Part shown: piece by piece, positions 1 to 7,856 of the stretch
Position numbering within the stretch: position 1 is the stretch's first letter
Layout of the letters: each line of letters begins with the position of its first letter
Notes under the pieces: generated by a model
Seen by the model: the letters and a program-made list of their open reading frames with translations, nothing else
The model's database searches: none
What the model was told of the DNA's origin: nothing
DNA from: an uncultured Clostridia bacterium
GTDB taxonomy: Bacteria > Bacillota > Clostridia > Christensenellales > Borkfalkiaceae
Assembly: GCA_947587085.1 (NCBI GenBank)
Contig: CANPXX010000003.1
Location: 1-56,273 of the forward strand
Reading direction: 5' to 3'
Length of the DNA: 56,273 bases
Translations under genes and position numbers: made by a program

Positions 1-417
1 CGTGCCGCCCGCGCCCGCATGGATGGAGAGGAGGGCGTTGGAGGAGTCGTATTTCCCGCGGAGGAGGGCGCGCACGCGCATCTCCTCGATGTCCGCCTCC
101 GCCGCCGCCATCATCTTGTCGAGCTCGGGGATGAGCTCCTCCTCGCCCGTCTCCTCCACGAGGTCTATGATCTCCATCGCGTCGTCGAGCGCCTTTCTCC
201 CCTTTTCGTAGGAGGCGATCTTGGATTCGATGGAGGAGATCTCCCGCCCGATCTTGGCGGAGCGCTCGAGATTTTGCCACACCTCGGGGTCCTCCTGCTC
301 CTTGCGGAGCTGCCCGAGCTGTTCGCGGCGGTTGTCGATGTCGAGCGCGTACTTCGCCTCGCCCAAGGTATCCTCGAGCGTCTTGATCCTCAACCTGTAA
401 TCGTCTGCTTTGAACAT
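1..417 (-). CDS. prfB: Peptide chain release factor 2 (N-terminal part, cut by window edge)
   Basis: Not in the ORF track. I translated the minus strand from the ATG at 415-417 through to base 1 without a stop (139 codons). The protein is a helical N-terminal domain (MFKADDYRLRIKTLEDTLG...) ending in SIHAGAGGT, the conserved start of the RF2 core just before the GGQ domain, which lies outside the window. RF2 terminates translation at UGA and UAA. It sits 65 nt downstream of secA in the same direction, the usual Bacillota arrangement. SD-like GAGGTGA precedes the ATG. Many bacterial prfB genes have a programmed +1 frameshift at an in-frame UGA near codon 25; here the matching stretch (KYALDIDNRR) is read straight through, so that autoregulation is absent. 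Confidence 0.93.
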   Translation of the reverse strand, partial: MFKADDYRLRIKTLEDTLGEAKYALDIDNRREQLGQLRKEQEDPEVWQNLERSAKIGREISSIESKIASYEKGRKALDDAMEIIDLVEETGEEELIPELDKMMAAAEADIEEMRVRALLRGKYDSSNALLSIHAGAGGT

Positions 418-437
418 TGTCTCACCTCGGAATCTGC

Positions 438-470
438 GCAAAATCTCCGGGCGCGCGGCTCGGAGATCCT
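438..470 (-). terminator. Hairpin between secA and prfB (weak terminator or processing site)
   Basis: On the minus strand ATCTCCG and CGGAGAT form a 7-bp stem around a GC-rich loop, followed by only three Ts. It lies between the secA stop and the prfB start. The short U-run suggests partial termination or mRNA processing rather than a full stop; prfB probably shares the secA transcript. Confidence 0.4.
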
Positions 471-482
471 CTTATTTTCTGA

Positions 483-3437
483 TCAATAGGGTTTCCCGTG
501 GCACTTCTTGTACTTCAATCCGCTCCCGCAGGGGCAGGGATCGTTGGGACCCGGCTTTTTCGCCTTCTTCATGGTGGCGGGGTTGAACCGCTCGCTGCCG
601 CTCGTTTTGAGCGCGTCCACATTGACCGCGGAGGGAAGCTCCTCCGCCGTCGTGACGGCGTCCTGCGGAAGCGAAGCGGCCGCCGCGGGACGTTCGGGCG
701 CGGCGGGAAGAGGCGCGGGCGCGCCTTCCTGCTCGGGCGCGGCGGGGGGAACAGGTCTCGCCGCCGACGGCGCGGTGGGCATCACCCGTGCGACGGGCGC
801 GCGGCGCACCTCTATCTGCGCTTTGAGCAAGAGGGCGATCGTGCGCTCCTGAATGCGCTCCACCATCTCGTCGAACATGGCGAAGCCCTCCTGCTTGTAG
901 GCGATGATGGGGTCGGACTGCGCATATGAACGGAGCCCGATGCCCTTGCGCAGCTGGTCCATCGCGTCGATATGGTCGATCCAATTGCTGTCCACTACGC
1001 GGAGAAGGATCCTGCGTTCGGCGTCGCCGAAGTCGATCTTCCCCTCCGTCTCCTCGGTGATGCGCTTGATCTTCTCCTCGTAGCACTCCTCCGTCTTCTT
1101 GGAGATCTTGCGGATGGCGTCGTCGTACTCCCATTTTTCGAGCTTTTCGCGCGTGACGAAGTGAGTCCCCTCGGGCAACAGCCGCCGTTCCAACGCGGCG
1201 TTGAGGTCGTCCTCGTTCCACTTCTCGGGGATGTCATCCACGTTGACCGCGCTCTTCACGACGGTGACGACGTAGTCGGGGATATATTTTAACACCTGCT
1301 GGTGCACGTCCTCCCCCTTGATGACCTTCATGCGCTCGGCGTACATGATCATGCGCTGTTTGTTCATGACGTCGTCGTATTGGAGGACGTTCTTGCGGAT
1401 GCCGAAGTTCCTGCCCTCGATCTGCTTCTGCGCATATTCGATGAGGCGGGAGAGCAGTTTGGATTCGAGGCTCTCGTCCTCCTGCATCTTGCTCTTCTCA
1501 TAGATGAATTTCATCCGCTCGCCGCCGAAGCGCTTCATGAGGTCGTCCTCGAGGGAGATGAAGAACACGGAAGCGCCCACGTCGCCCTGCCGTCCCGATC
1601 TGCCGCGGAGCTGGTTGTCGATGCGGCGGGATTCATGCCGCTCGGTGCCGATGATGCAGAGCCCGCCCGCCTCGATGACCTTCACCTTCTCCTCGTCCGT
1701 CTTTTTCTTGTACTCCTCGTACAGCTTGCGGTAGCGGGTGCGGATCGCCTCCTTCTCCTCGTCGAGCTCCGCATAGCTCGTCGCGAGCTCGATGTCCTCG
1801 CGCTCGACGCCCTCTTCGCGGAGGCGTTTCTTGGCGAGATATTCGGGGTTGCCGCCGAGGAGGATATCGGTGCCGCGCCCCGCCATGTTGGTGGCGATGG
1901 TGACGGCGCCGTATCTGCCCGCCTGCGCGACGATCTCCGCCTCGCGCTCATGGTTCTTTGCGTTCAAAATGTTGTGCTGGACGCCGTTGCGGTGCAGAAG
2001 GCGGGAGATCTCCTCCGACTTCTCCACCGAGACGGTGCCCACCAGAATGGGCTGTCCCTTCTCGTGCCGCTCCACGATCTCGCGCACGATCGCCTTTTTC
2101 TTGCCCTCCTCCGTGGAGAACACCCTGTCGTGCATGTCGCGGCGGGCGATGGGACGGTTGGTGGGAATCTCGATGACGTCGAGCGAATAGATGGTCCTGA
2201 ATTCCCCCTCCTCCGTCTTGGCGGTACCCGTCATGCCGGATAGCTTCTTATAGAGACGGAAGTAGTTCTGGAAAGTGATGGTCGCATACGTCTTGTTCTC
2301 CTCGCGGATCTTGACGCCCTCCTTCGCCTCGATCGCCTGATGAAGTCCGTCCGAATAGCGGCGCCCGATCATGAGACGCCCCGTGAACTCATCGACGATG
2401 ACGATCTCCCCGTCGCTGATGATGTATTCCTCGTTGAGGTGGAAGAGCATGTGCGCTTTGAGCGCCTGTTGGATGTGGTGGTTGAGGGAGGCGTGCGCGA
2501 TGTCGGCGACGTTCTCGATTCCGAAGTAGCGTTCCGCTTTCTCGGCGCCGAACTCGGTGAGATGCACCTGCTTATCCTTGCGCTCGATGACGTAATCCCA
2601 GCGGAGCGCCTCCGCGAGCGCGAGCTTGCGCTCGCCCGAGCTTTTATCCTTCTTGCGGCGTTCCGCGTTCTCCGCGTCCTTCAAGTCGTCGTCGAAGCCG
2701 CCCGTGAGGGTGCGGACGAAGCGGTCCACCCGCTGATAGAGATCGGACGACTGCTCCCCCTTGCCCGAGATGATGAGAGGAGTCCTCGCCTCGTCGATGA
2801 GGATGGAGTCCACCTCGTCCACGATGGCGAAGTTGAGATCGCGCTGTACCATGAGGCGAAGGTCGGATTTGAGATTGTCGCGCAGATAGTCGAAGCCGAA
2901 TTCGTTGTTGGTGCCGTAGGTGATGTCGCACCGATAGGCGGCGCGCTTGCTCTCGTCGTCCATTCCGGGCACGACGACGCCCACGGTGAGCCCCATGAAG
3001 CGGTGGACCTTCCCCATCCACTCCGCGTCGCGGCGGGCGAGGTAGTCGTTGACCGTGACGATGTGCACGCCGTTTCCGCCGAGCGCTTCGAGGTAGGCGG
3101 GAAGGGTGGCGACGAGCGTCTTGCCTTCGCCCGTCTTCATCTCGGCGATGCGCCCCTGAAAGAGGCAGATGCCGCCGACGATCTGGACGCGGAAGTGCCG
3201 CATGCCGAGCACCCGTCCGCTCGCCTCGCGCAGGGCGGCGAAGGCGTCGTACAGAATGTCGTCCAGCGTCTCTCCCTTGGCGAGCCGCCCTCTCAGCACC
3301 GACGTCTGCTCCCTGAGCTCCGCGTCGCTCATCGCGGCGTACTTCCCCGCGAGCGCCTCCACCTTGTCCGCCATTTTATTCAGCTTTTTTAAGCTCTTTC
3401 GTCCGTCCCTGTTCTTGATGTAAGAAATCAGACCCAT
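483..3437 (-). CDS. secA: Preprotein translocase ATPase SecA
   Basis: SecA is the ATP-driven motor that pushes unfolded preproteins through SecYEG. Visible in order: MGLISYIKN start, Walker A region MKTGEGKTLVA, DEAD-type motif DEVDSILIDEARTPL, AGRGTDI and the R-G-R-S-G-R-Q-G-D helicase motif, a helical scaffold and wing region, a Pro/Ala-rich linker, and a terminal SEC-C zinc-binding motif CPCGSGLKYKKCHG. The track start at 3446 is unlikely: GGAG directly abuts that ATG but lies 9 nt before the in-frame ATG at 3437, giving 984 aa beginning MGLISY as in other SecA proteins. About 980 aa is long for Bacillota and reflects insertions and the linker. It has its own promoter upstream and is followed by prfB. 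Confidence 0.97.
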   Translation of the reverse strand: MGLISYIKNRDGRKSLKKLNKMADKVEALAGKYAAMSDAELREQTSVLRGRLAKGETLDDILYDAFAALREASGRVLGMRHFRVQIVGGICLFQGRIAEMKTGEGKTLVATLPAYLEALGGNGVHIVTVNDYLARRDAEWMGKVHRFMGLTVGVVVPGMDDESKRAAYRCDITYGTNNEFGFDYLRDNLKSDLRLMVQRDLNFAIVDEVDSILIDEARTPLIISGKGEQSSDLYQRVDRFVRTLTGGFDDDLKDAENAERRKKDKSSGERKLALAEALRWDYVIERKDKQVHLTEFGAEKAERYFGIENVADIAHASLNHHIQQALKAHMLFHLNEEYIISDGEIVIVDEFTGRLMIGRRYSDGLHQAIEAKEGVKIREENKTYATITFQNYFRLYKKLSGMTGTAKTEEGEFRTIYSLDVIEIPTNRPIARRDMHDRVFSTEEGKKKAIVREIVERHEKGQPILVGTVSVEKSEEISRLLHRNGVQHNILNAKNHEREAEIVAQAGRYGAVTIATNMAGRGTDILLGGNPEYLAKKRLREEGVEREDIELATSYAELDEEKEAIRTRYRKLYEEYKKKTDEEKVKVIEAGGLCIIGTERHESRRIDNQLRGRSGRQGDVGASVFFISLEDDLMKRFGGERMKFIYEKSKMQEDESLESKLLSRLIEYAQKQIEGRNFGIRKNVLQYDDVMNKQRMIMYAERMKVIKGEDVHQQVLKYIPDYVVTVVKSAVNVDDIPEKWNEDDLNAALERRLLPEGTHFVTREKLEKWEYDDAIRKISKKTEECYEEKIKRITEETEGKIDFGDAERRILLRVVDSNWIDHIDAMDQLRKGIGLRSYAQSDPIIAYKQEGFAMFDEMVERIQERTIALLLKAQIEVRRAPVARVMPTAPSAARPVPPAAPEQEGAPAPLPAAPERPAAAASLPQDAVTTAEELPSAVNVDALKTSGSERFNPATMKKAKKPGPNDPCPCGSGLKYKKCHGKPY

Positions 3438-3485
3438 GCGATTCATCTCCGTAACGCGCCGCGGCGCGGTAATCTCCGTCTGTAC

Positions 3486-3513
3486 ATTTTACAATATTTT
3501 CCGAAAATGTCAA
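3486..3513 (-). promoter_or_regulatory. Sigma-A type promoter for secA
   Basis: TTGACA (3508-3513), 16-nt spacer, TAAAAT (3486-3491) on the minus strand, with predicted transcription start near 3479, about 40 nt before the secA start codon. Confidence 0.7.
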
Positions 3514-3589
3514 AGCGTTTTCGGGTGGTTTTGGTGAATTTTCCGCGCGCGCATACAAAAAGTGCGCCCCGCTCCCCGCCGCGCCCGCA

Positions 3590-3624
3590 GAAGAAAGCAA
3601 GCGGCGCCGCACGGAGGCGGCGCC
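3590..3624 (-). terminator. Terminator after the DeoC-like gene
   Basis: GGCGCCGC / GCGGCGCC make a perfect 8-bp stem with a 6-nt loop just after the stop at 3629; a pyrimidine-rich tail (GCTTGCTTTCTT) follows on the minus strand. Confidence 0.6.
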
Positions 3625-3628
3625 GAGG

Positions 3629-4420
3629 CTATTCGGATGGAGTTTGGGGCGGCCGGACGGTATGGATCTGCTCCGCCTCTTCCGCCGCGGTGCGGTAGAG
3701 CTCCGCCGCGAGCTGTTCGGGCCGACCCGTTCCCACGCGGGAAGCCCCCGCGCGGAAGAGGGAACGAAGCTGTTCGGCGTTCTCCGCGTCCGAGGCGTCC
3801 GCCCTCAGCTTTCCTCCCCCCGCACGCACGGCGCGCAGGATGAGCTCGGTCTCCCCCCGCACGCACACGCCGTCCGCGCCGCCCGCGCACGCCGCCCGCA
3901 CGCCGAGGGCGATGTCGTTTTCGCCGAGCGAATGGTCCTCCAACGAGACGAAGAGCGGATACCGCCGCACCGCGCGCCGCACCTTCTTCACCTCCCGCCT
4001 TAAATAGGCGTAATTGCCGCCGCGGAGCGCCGAATAGCACAGCACGAGGCGGATCTCCCGCGCGCCCTGCCGCACCGCCTTCTTCGCCTCCGCCTTTTTG
4101 AGCGCGGGAAGACTCTCGCCCGTCCCGCCGACGAGGCAGATGGGCGCGGTCGCGCTCTCCGAGAGGCACCGCTTCGCGGACGCCACGTTGACGGGCGAAA
4201 CGAGCACGCCCGCCGCGCTCACCTTCTTCGCGCTCTCGCACGCCGCTTTGAGCGCATGCTTGTCCGTCTCCCGACGGGACGCGTCCACCACCAGCTTGCG
4301 GAGGGTCACCGCGATCTCCGCTTCCCTCCTCGTCCGCTTGAATTCCCCGTATTCCACGGCCTCCGCCGCGGATAAAACCGTACTTTCCATGGGCGAGATG
4401 ATTCCCGAAAATGTCCGCAA
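3629..4420 (-). CDS. DeoC-like protein lacking catalytic residues
   Basis: The central and C-terminal parts follow deoxyribose-phosphate aldolase (TIM barrel): LVSPVNVASAK resembles the strand after helix 1, EIRLVLCYSALRGGNYAYL matches the family EIDMVINIGALKSGxxxYV stretch, and AGASRVGTG matches the phosphate-binding end. All three catalytic positions are changed: the Asp of EIDMV is Arg, the Schiff-base Lys of FVKTSTG is Cys (GVCVRGE), and the second Lys of VKASGG is Arg (LRADAS). This looks like a pseudoenzyme or a relative with another role. Start is uncertain: TTG at 4420 has an AGAGGGAAGAG Shine-Dalgarno, while the ATG at 4390 (MESTVLSAAEAV) has none. It is monocistronic and divergent from the small membrane gene. 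Confidence 0.7.
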   Translation of the reverse strand: MRTFSGIISPMESTVLSAAEAVEYGEFKRTRREAEIAVTLRKLVVDASRRETDKHALKAACESAKKVSAAGVLVSPVNVASAKRCLSESATAPICLVGGTGESLPALKKAEAKKAVRQGAREIRLVLCYSALRGGNYAYLRREVKKVRRAVRRYPLFVSLEDHSLGENDIALGVRAACAGGADGVCVRGETELILRAVRAGGGKLRADASDAENAEQLRSLFRAGASRVGTGRPEQLAAELYRTAAEEAEQIHTVRPPQTPSE

Positions 4421-4460
4421 ATATTCTCTTCCCTCTCATTTTGTGACAGCAACTCTCTGC

Positions 4461-4475
4461 TATGATTCAATCATG
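4461..4475 (+). promoter_or_regulatory. Extended -10 promoter giving a probable leaderless mRNA
   Basis: TGC-TATGAT (extended -10, hexamer at 4461-4466) is followed by 6 nt and then the ATG at 4473. The predicted +1 is therefore the A of the start codon. No Shine-Dalgarno is present. A -35 box is not convincing, as is common with extended -10 promoters. Confidence 0.5.
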
Positions 4476-4715
4476 AATCTTCTCTCCGTGCAGGGAGCGG
4501 GAGCGGCGTACTGCGCGCTCCTCTTCCTCCTATGCGTCATCGTCGTCCACCTCGTGAAGCTCGCGAAGCTCGGCTACCGCACGCGCGGCAAACGGCTCCC
4601 GCCCGAGCCGCCCAAGGTTGAGGAGCGCCCAGAGCCCGTCTACTACATCGTCGAGCGCAAAAAAAAGCGCGCCCGGGCGGAGTACTCCGAGCCCAGACGC
4701 ATCCATTTCAAATAG
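4473..4715 (+). CDS. Small single-pass membrane protein, unknown function
   Basis: 80-aa protein inside the over-extended track ORF 4098..4715; I chose the ATG at 4473 because the upstream part is antisense to the DeoC-like gene and an extended -10 sits just before this ATG. Residues about 10-28 (AAYCALLFLLCVIVVHLV) form one membrane helix. A basic, proline-rich tail follows (RLPPEPPKVEERPEPVYYIVERKKKRARAEYSEPRRIHFK). The N-terminus is probably outside and the basic tail cytoplasmic. The PEPVYYIVE...PRRIHF tail looks conserved-type, but I cannot name a family. It ends 4 nt from the convergent lipoprotein gene, with no terminator between them. Confidence 0.72.
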   Translation: MNLLSVQGAGAAYCALLFLLCVIVVHLVKLAKLGYRTRGKRLPPEPPKVEERPEPVYYIVERKKKRARAEYSEPRRIHFK

Positions 4716-4719
4716 GCGG

Positions 4720-5472
4720 TTATTCGGCAGGAGAGGCGGACTTCCGCAAGGCGAGCGAGCCCGAGACGCTCTCGAAGGAGAGGTCCGCCCGCCCGTTGCC
4801 ATAGACGTAGACCCGCCCCTGCTTCACAGCGCCGTACTCGTCCGTGAACGCTCCTCTCCCCTCGAAATCGAGGCGGAAGCCGTCGATCTCGCCGAGGACG
4901 AACACGGCGTTTCCGCTCGTCGTATCCGCCTCCCCCTCCGCGAAGGTACAGCCGCGGAAGAGCACGCTGCCCGACACCGTATCCGCCGTGAGGGAGGTCG
5001 CCGTAACGTCGGAAAAGAGGATGTCCCCCGAGGCGGTATCGGCGGTGACTTCGAGCGCCGTGACGCCCGAGACGGACACCGTTGCCGCCGTCGTATCCGC
5101 CTCGACCTCCCCAAGCGCCGCCCCCGCGGGAAGGGTGACGGTGAGAATCTTTTGGAGACCGCCGGGGACGCGCACGCCGGACTTCGCGTACATGATGTTG
5201 AGAACGCCCGCGACTACGGCGGTCCGCACCGCATAGTCGTCGCTCTCCGCGCGCGATTCCGAAACGGTGATCTCCGTCGCCGTCTCGCTCGTCTGCACAT
5301 ACACCGCGCCGTCCAGCCAACCGATCTCGATGTCATGCACCTGCGCCGCGGAATAGCTCGCCGCGCCGACCGTGTAGCTTCCCGCGTTGCCGTAGCGGTC
5401 GAACCGCGCGCCGCACCCCGCGAGCAGAGCCGCGGCCGCAAGGAGCACCGCGGCAAAGACGGCGCGCTTCAT
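4720..5472 (-). CDS. Lipoprotein with DUF4097-like beta-repeat domain
   Basis: The track ORF is over-extended; the real start is the ATG at 5470-5472 (MKRAVFAAVLLAAAALLAGCG), giving 250 aa with a lipobox LAGC at about residue 20. The rest is beta-rich with repeating rungs (EVTADTASGDILF, SLTADTVSGSVLF, GEADTTSGNAVF) typical of DUF4097 putative adhesin domains, which form a right-handed beta solenoid. The ATG overlaps the rsfS stop (ATGA), so translation is probably coupled to rsfS. It should sit on the outer face of the membrane. A role is not deducible; DUF4097 proteins often accompany envelope-stress genes, but none is adjacent. Confidence 0.75.
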   Translation of the reverse strand: MKRAVFAAVLLAAAALLAGCGARFDRYGNAGSYTVGAASYSAAQVHDIEIGWLDGAVYVQTSETATEITVSESRAESDDYAVRTAVVAGVLNIMYAKSGVRVPGGLQKILTVTLPAGAALGEVEADTTAATVSVSGVTALEVTADTASGDILFSDVTATSLTADTVSGSVLFRGCTFAEGEADTTSGNAVFVLGEIDGFRLDFEGRGAFTDEYGAVKQGRVYVYGNGRADLSFESVSGSLALRKSASPAE

Positions 5473-5819
5473 TCCTCGTACCTCTCGATATTTCTTCCAG
5501 AATCCCAGAGTCGCTCCAAATAGTAGAACAGCCGCGATTCCTCGTTGAACACGTGCACCACCACGTCGCCGTAGTCGAGCACCCCCCAACGCCCCTCGCG
5601 CAGTCCCTCCGTGCGCACGGGCGCGAGGTCGTACTGCTTTTTGAGCGCCTCCTCCACGCCGTCGCCGAGGGCGCGCACCTGCGTGGCGGACTTGCCGCTC
5701 CCGATGACGAAGTAACTGCACACCACCGTCTGGTCGGACACGTTCACGATGACGATATCCTGCGCCTTCTTATCGGACATCGCCTTCGCCGCCGCTTTCG
5801 CGAGCTCATAACTTTCCAT
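5469..5819 (-). CDS. rsfS: Ribosomal silencing factor RsfS (Iojap family)
   Basis: 116 aa, full family length. RsfS binds ribosomal protein uL14 and blocks 30S-50S joining during nutrient limitation. Family features are visible: AQDIVIVNVSDQTVVCSYFVIGSG, QVRALGDGVEE, and the C-terminal GRWGVLDYGDVVVHVFNEESRLFYYLERLW. SD-like GGAGGG lies upstream of the ATG at 5819. It follows nadD-yqeK by 89 nt, the classic Bacillota cluster nadD-yqeK-rsfS, and overlaps the downstream lipoprotein by 4 nt. Confidence 0.95.
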   Translation of the reverse strand: MESYELAKAAAKAMSDKKAQDIVIVNVSDQTVVCSYFVIGSGKSATQVRALGDGVEEALKKQYDLAPVRTEGLREGRWGVLDYGDVVVHVFNEESRLFYYLERLWDSGRNIERYEE

Positions 5820-5908
5820 TTGCTTTCCCTCCGATTTACATTCTATTTTATCAAAAACCGCAAAAATCTTGCGATTATGTCACGCATAGTACTTTGCAAA
5901 CCGCTGAT

Positions 5909-7027
5909 TTATGCGGTTTGATGCGCTTTCAACCATTGATATGCGCGCTCCGTGAGCGGATAGACGGGCTGACCCTTCTTACGGAGATAGTCGAGCTGAT
6001 GCCCGAGCGCGGCGAGCATACAGGCGTCGAGGTCCCTCCAAAAGAGCGCGCGGAGCTCCCAAATGTGCGGGAACGAGCGCCCCTCCTCCAAGAGGTCTGC
6101 GAGGTAGATGAGCTTGCCGAGCGCCGTCATATCCTCCCTCCCGCTCGCGTGGTAGCGGATGGCGTCGAGCACCTCCTCGTCGCGGACTCCGAAGAGGTTT
6201 GCGGCGAGCACGGCGCCGCCGTATTGGTGGACGACAGGCGCGGGGACGTCCGTCGGGACTGCCCCTTTCAGAAGAGGAGAATCTGTCGGGACGGACTTAG
6301 CGCAATCGTGGAGCGCGGCGGCGAGGAGCGCCTTCTCCTCCGAAACGCCCGCCGAGCGGGCGCGCGCCGCCGCCATGCAGGCGACCCGATAGCTGTGCTC
6401 CCGCCGCTCCTCCTTTTCAAGCGCGAGCGCGGGCAGGACGGCGGGCTGGGCATATAGTCCTCTCTCATGGATGTAGCGGAGCACCGCGCCGTCGAGCGCG
6501 GGCGGCTTCCCGAACGCCAAATCCACCTTGATCTGCGTCGAGGAGACCTCTTCGCCGACGAAGGGAATCTCCGTAAGCTCAGCATGGAAGCGGGTGCGGA
6601 AGGCGGCTCTGTCCGCCTCGGTGAGGGCGCCTCCCCTGCCGCACGCGGCGACGTTCACGCACCGCACGATCTCGTCGGGGTTGCGCCATTCCTCGAACGT
6701 CCGAAGCATATCCGCTCCCATGAGGAAGTACAGCTCGTCCTCCGGGAAGCGGGCGCGGAAGGCTTGGCAGGTGAGATAGCTGAAACTCTTCCCCCCCGCG
6801 CGAAGTTCGAAGTCGCACGGCTCGCAGACGGGGAGATCGGCGAAGGCGAGGCGGAGCATCTCCATCCTGTCCTCTCCGCTCGCGCACGCCGCCGATTTAT
6901 GGGGCGCGAGGTTGGAGGGAACGAGAAAGACGCGCTCCAAGCCGAGCGCCCCGATCGCCGCCTTCGCAAACAGTTTATGTTGGGTATGGACGGGGTCGAA
7001 CGCGCCCCCGAAAACAGCCGCTCTCAT
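5909..7027 (-). CDS. nadD: NadD-YqeK fusion: nicotinate-nucleotide adenylyltransferase plus HD-domain hydrolase
   Basis: 372 aa with two domains. Residues 1 to about 190 are NadD: GGAFDPVHTQH nucleotide-binding motif, LVPSNLAPHK, FLMGADML, and the VSSTQIK motif; it adenylates nicotinate mononucleotide in NAD synthesis. Residues about 205-372 are YqeK-type HD phosphohydrolase (REHSYRVACMA, HDCAK, H-x-S-G with YLADLLEEGR); YqeK proteins cleave diadenosine tetraphosphate. In many Bacillota these are adjacent separate genes; here they are one reading frame. A consensus-like promoter ends 9 nt before the ATG and there is no Shine-Dalgarno, so the mRNA is probably leaderless. The last codons overlap a 7-bp hairpin (AAACCGC/GCGGTTT). 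Confidence 0.93.
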   Translation of the reverse strand: MRAAVFGGAFDPVHTQHKLFAKAAIGALGLERVFLVPSNLAPHKSAACASGEDRMEMLRLAFADLPVCEPCDFELRAGGKSFSYLTCQAFRARFPEDELYFLMGADMLRTFEEWRNPDEIVRCVNVAACGRGGALTEADRAAFRTRFHAELTEIPFVGEEVSSTQIKVDLAFGKPPALDGAVLRYIHERGLYAQPAVLPALALEKEERREHSYRVACMAAARARSAGVSEEKALLAAALHDCAKSVPTDSPLLKGAVPTDVPAPVVHQYGGAVLAANLFGVRDEEVLDAIRYHASGREDMTALGKLIYLADLLEEGRSFPHIWELRALFWRDLDACMLAALGHQLDYLRKKGQPVYPLTERAYQWLKAHQTA

Positions 7028-7036
7028 CGTATCGCT

Positions 7037-7065
7037 ATTATACTATAATTTTTCGCGCGTTGCAA
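7037..7065 (-). promoter_or_regulatory. Promoter for nadD-yqeK, near-leaderless
   Basis: TTGCAA (7060-7065), exactly 17 nt, then TATAAT (7037-7042) on the minus strand. Only 9 nt (AGCGATACG) separate the -10 box from the ATG, so the predicted 5' leader is 0-3 nt. Confidence 0.72.
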
Positions 7066-7100
7066 GTTTAATTGAAAGTTTACGGGCAAAAATCAATGGC

Positions 7101-7856
7101 ATGAAGCACTTCGACCTCCCCCTCGTTCTCGACTCCCTCTTCTACGGCACGGCGGCAGGCGCCCTTGCCCTCGGGCTGTTGCGCTTTTACCGCGTCCCCC
7201 TCGCCGTCACGCTGACCGCCGCCGCCCTCCTCGCGCTCGCGGCGGGGTGTGCCGTCGCCCTGCTCGAATACGGGAGGCACAAAAAGCGCTCTCTCGGGAA
7301 AGCCGAACGCGAACAGCGGGAAAAGCTGCTCCTGCATCTCGCGCTCGAGAGGGAGGAACGCGTGCGGTGCGCCCTGCTCGAAGCATACAGGAAGGACGGG
7401 AAAGACGTCCGATGCGAACAGGACGGGCTGACCGCGGACGGCGAACGCCTCGTGCCGCTCTTCACCATGCAACCGCTCTCGGCGGACGCTGTGGCGGGAC
7501 TCCTGCGCAAGTTCGGGAGCGAGCCGTTCACCCTCGTCTGCAACGCCCTCACCCCCGAGGCGGAGCGCCTTCTCGCCTCCTTCGGACGGCGCGCCGTGCG
7601 CGGCGAGGAGGTGTATGAGCTCTTCCGACGCGCGGACGCCTTCCCTTCCCCTCTTATCTGCGGCGAGATTCCCCGCCCCGGGCTGAAAATGAAGGCGCGC
7701 CGCGCCTTCTCCAAACGCAATGCGCGCCCCTTCTTCGTGAGCGGGATCCTGCTTCTCGCGATGAGCCTCTTCTCCTTCTTCCCCGTCTATTACGTCATTA
7801 CGGGAGGAGTCCTTCTCATCGCGGCGGTGTTCATCCGTTTTCTCGGCTATGCCTGA
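7101..7856 (+). CDS. Membrane protein with possible Mrr-like (degenerate) domain
   Basis: 251 aa from the ATG at 7101; the longer track ORF runs into nadD on the other strand. Two N-terminal membrane helices (about residues 7-55), a basic and acidic helical stretch, a soluble middle, then two C-terminal helices (FFVSGILLLAMSLFSFF and ITGGVLLIAAVFIRFLG). The middle (FTLVCNALTPEAERLLASFGRRAVRGEEVYELF) resembles the end of restriction-endonuclease-like (Mrr) folds, where a residue run ends in a G-E-x-L element, but I see no catalytic PD-(D/E)xK. There is no clear Shine-Dalgarno. It is divergent from nadD and overlaps the convergent nnrDE stop by 10 nt. Function unknown. Confidence 0.68.
   Translation: MKHFDLPLVLDSLFYGTAAGALALGLLRFYRVPLAVTLTAAALLALAAGCAVALLEYGRHKKRSLGKAEREQREKLLLHLALEREERVRCALLEAYRKDGKDVRCEQDGLTADGERLVPLFTMQPLSADAVAGLLRKFGSEPFTLVCNALTPEAERLLASFGRRAVRGEEVYELFRRADAFPSPLICGEIPRPGLKMKARRAFSKRNARPFFVSGILLLAMSLFSFFPVYYVITGGVLLIAAVFIRFLGYA

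Noticed and set aside
2340-3392. Plus-strand ORF of 350 aa antisense to secA
   Set aside because: Shadow frame; the SecA sequence on the other strand is fully conserved.
5836-5860. Separate promoter for rsfS in the AT-rich gap
   Set aside because: TAAAAT is present but there is no acceptable -35 element at the right distance.
7060-7065. Self-complementary TTGCAA as a shared -35 box for both divergent genes
   Set aside because: No -10 hexamer lies at 16-18 nt on the plus-strand side.
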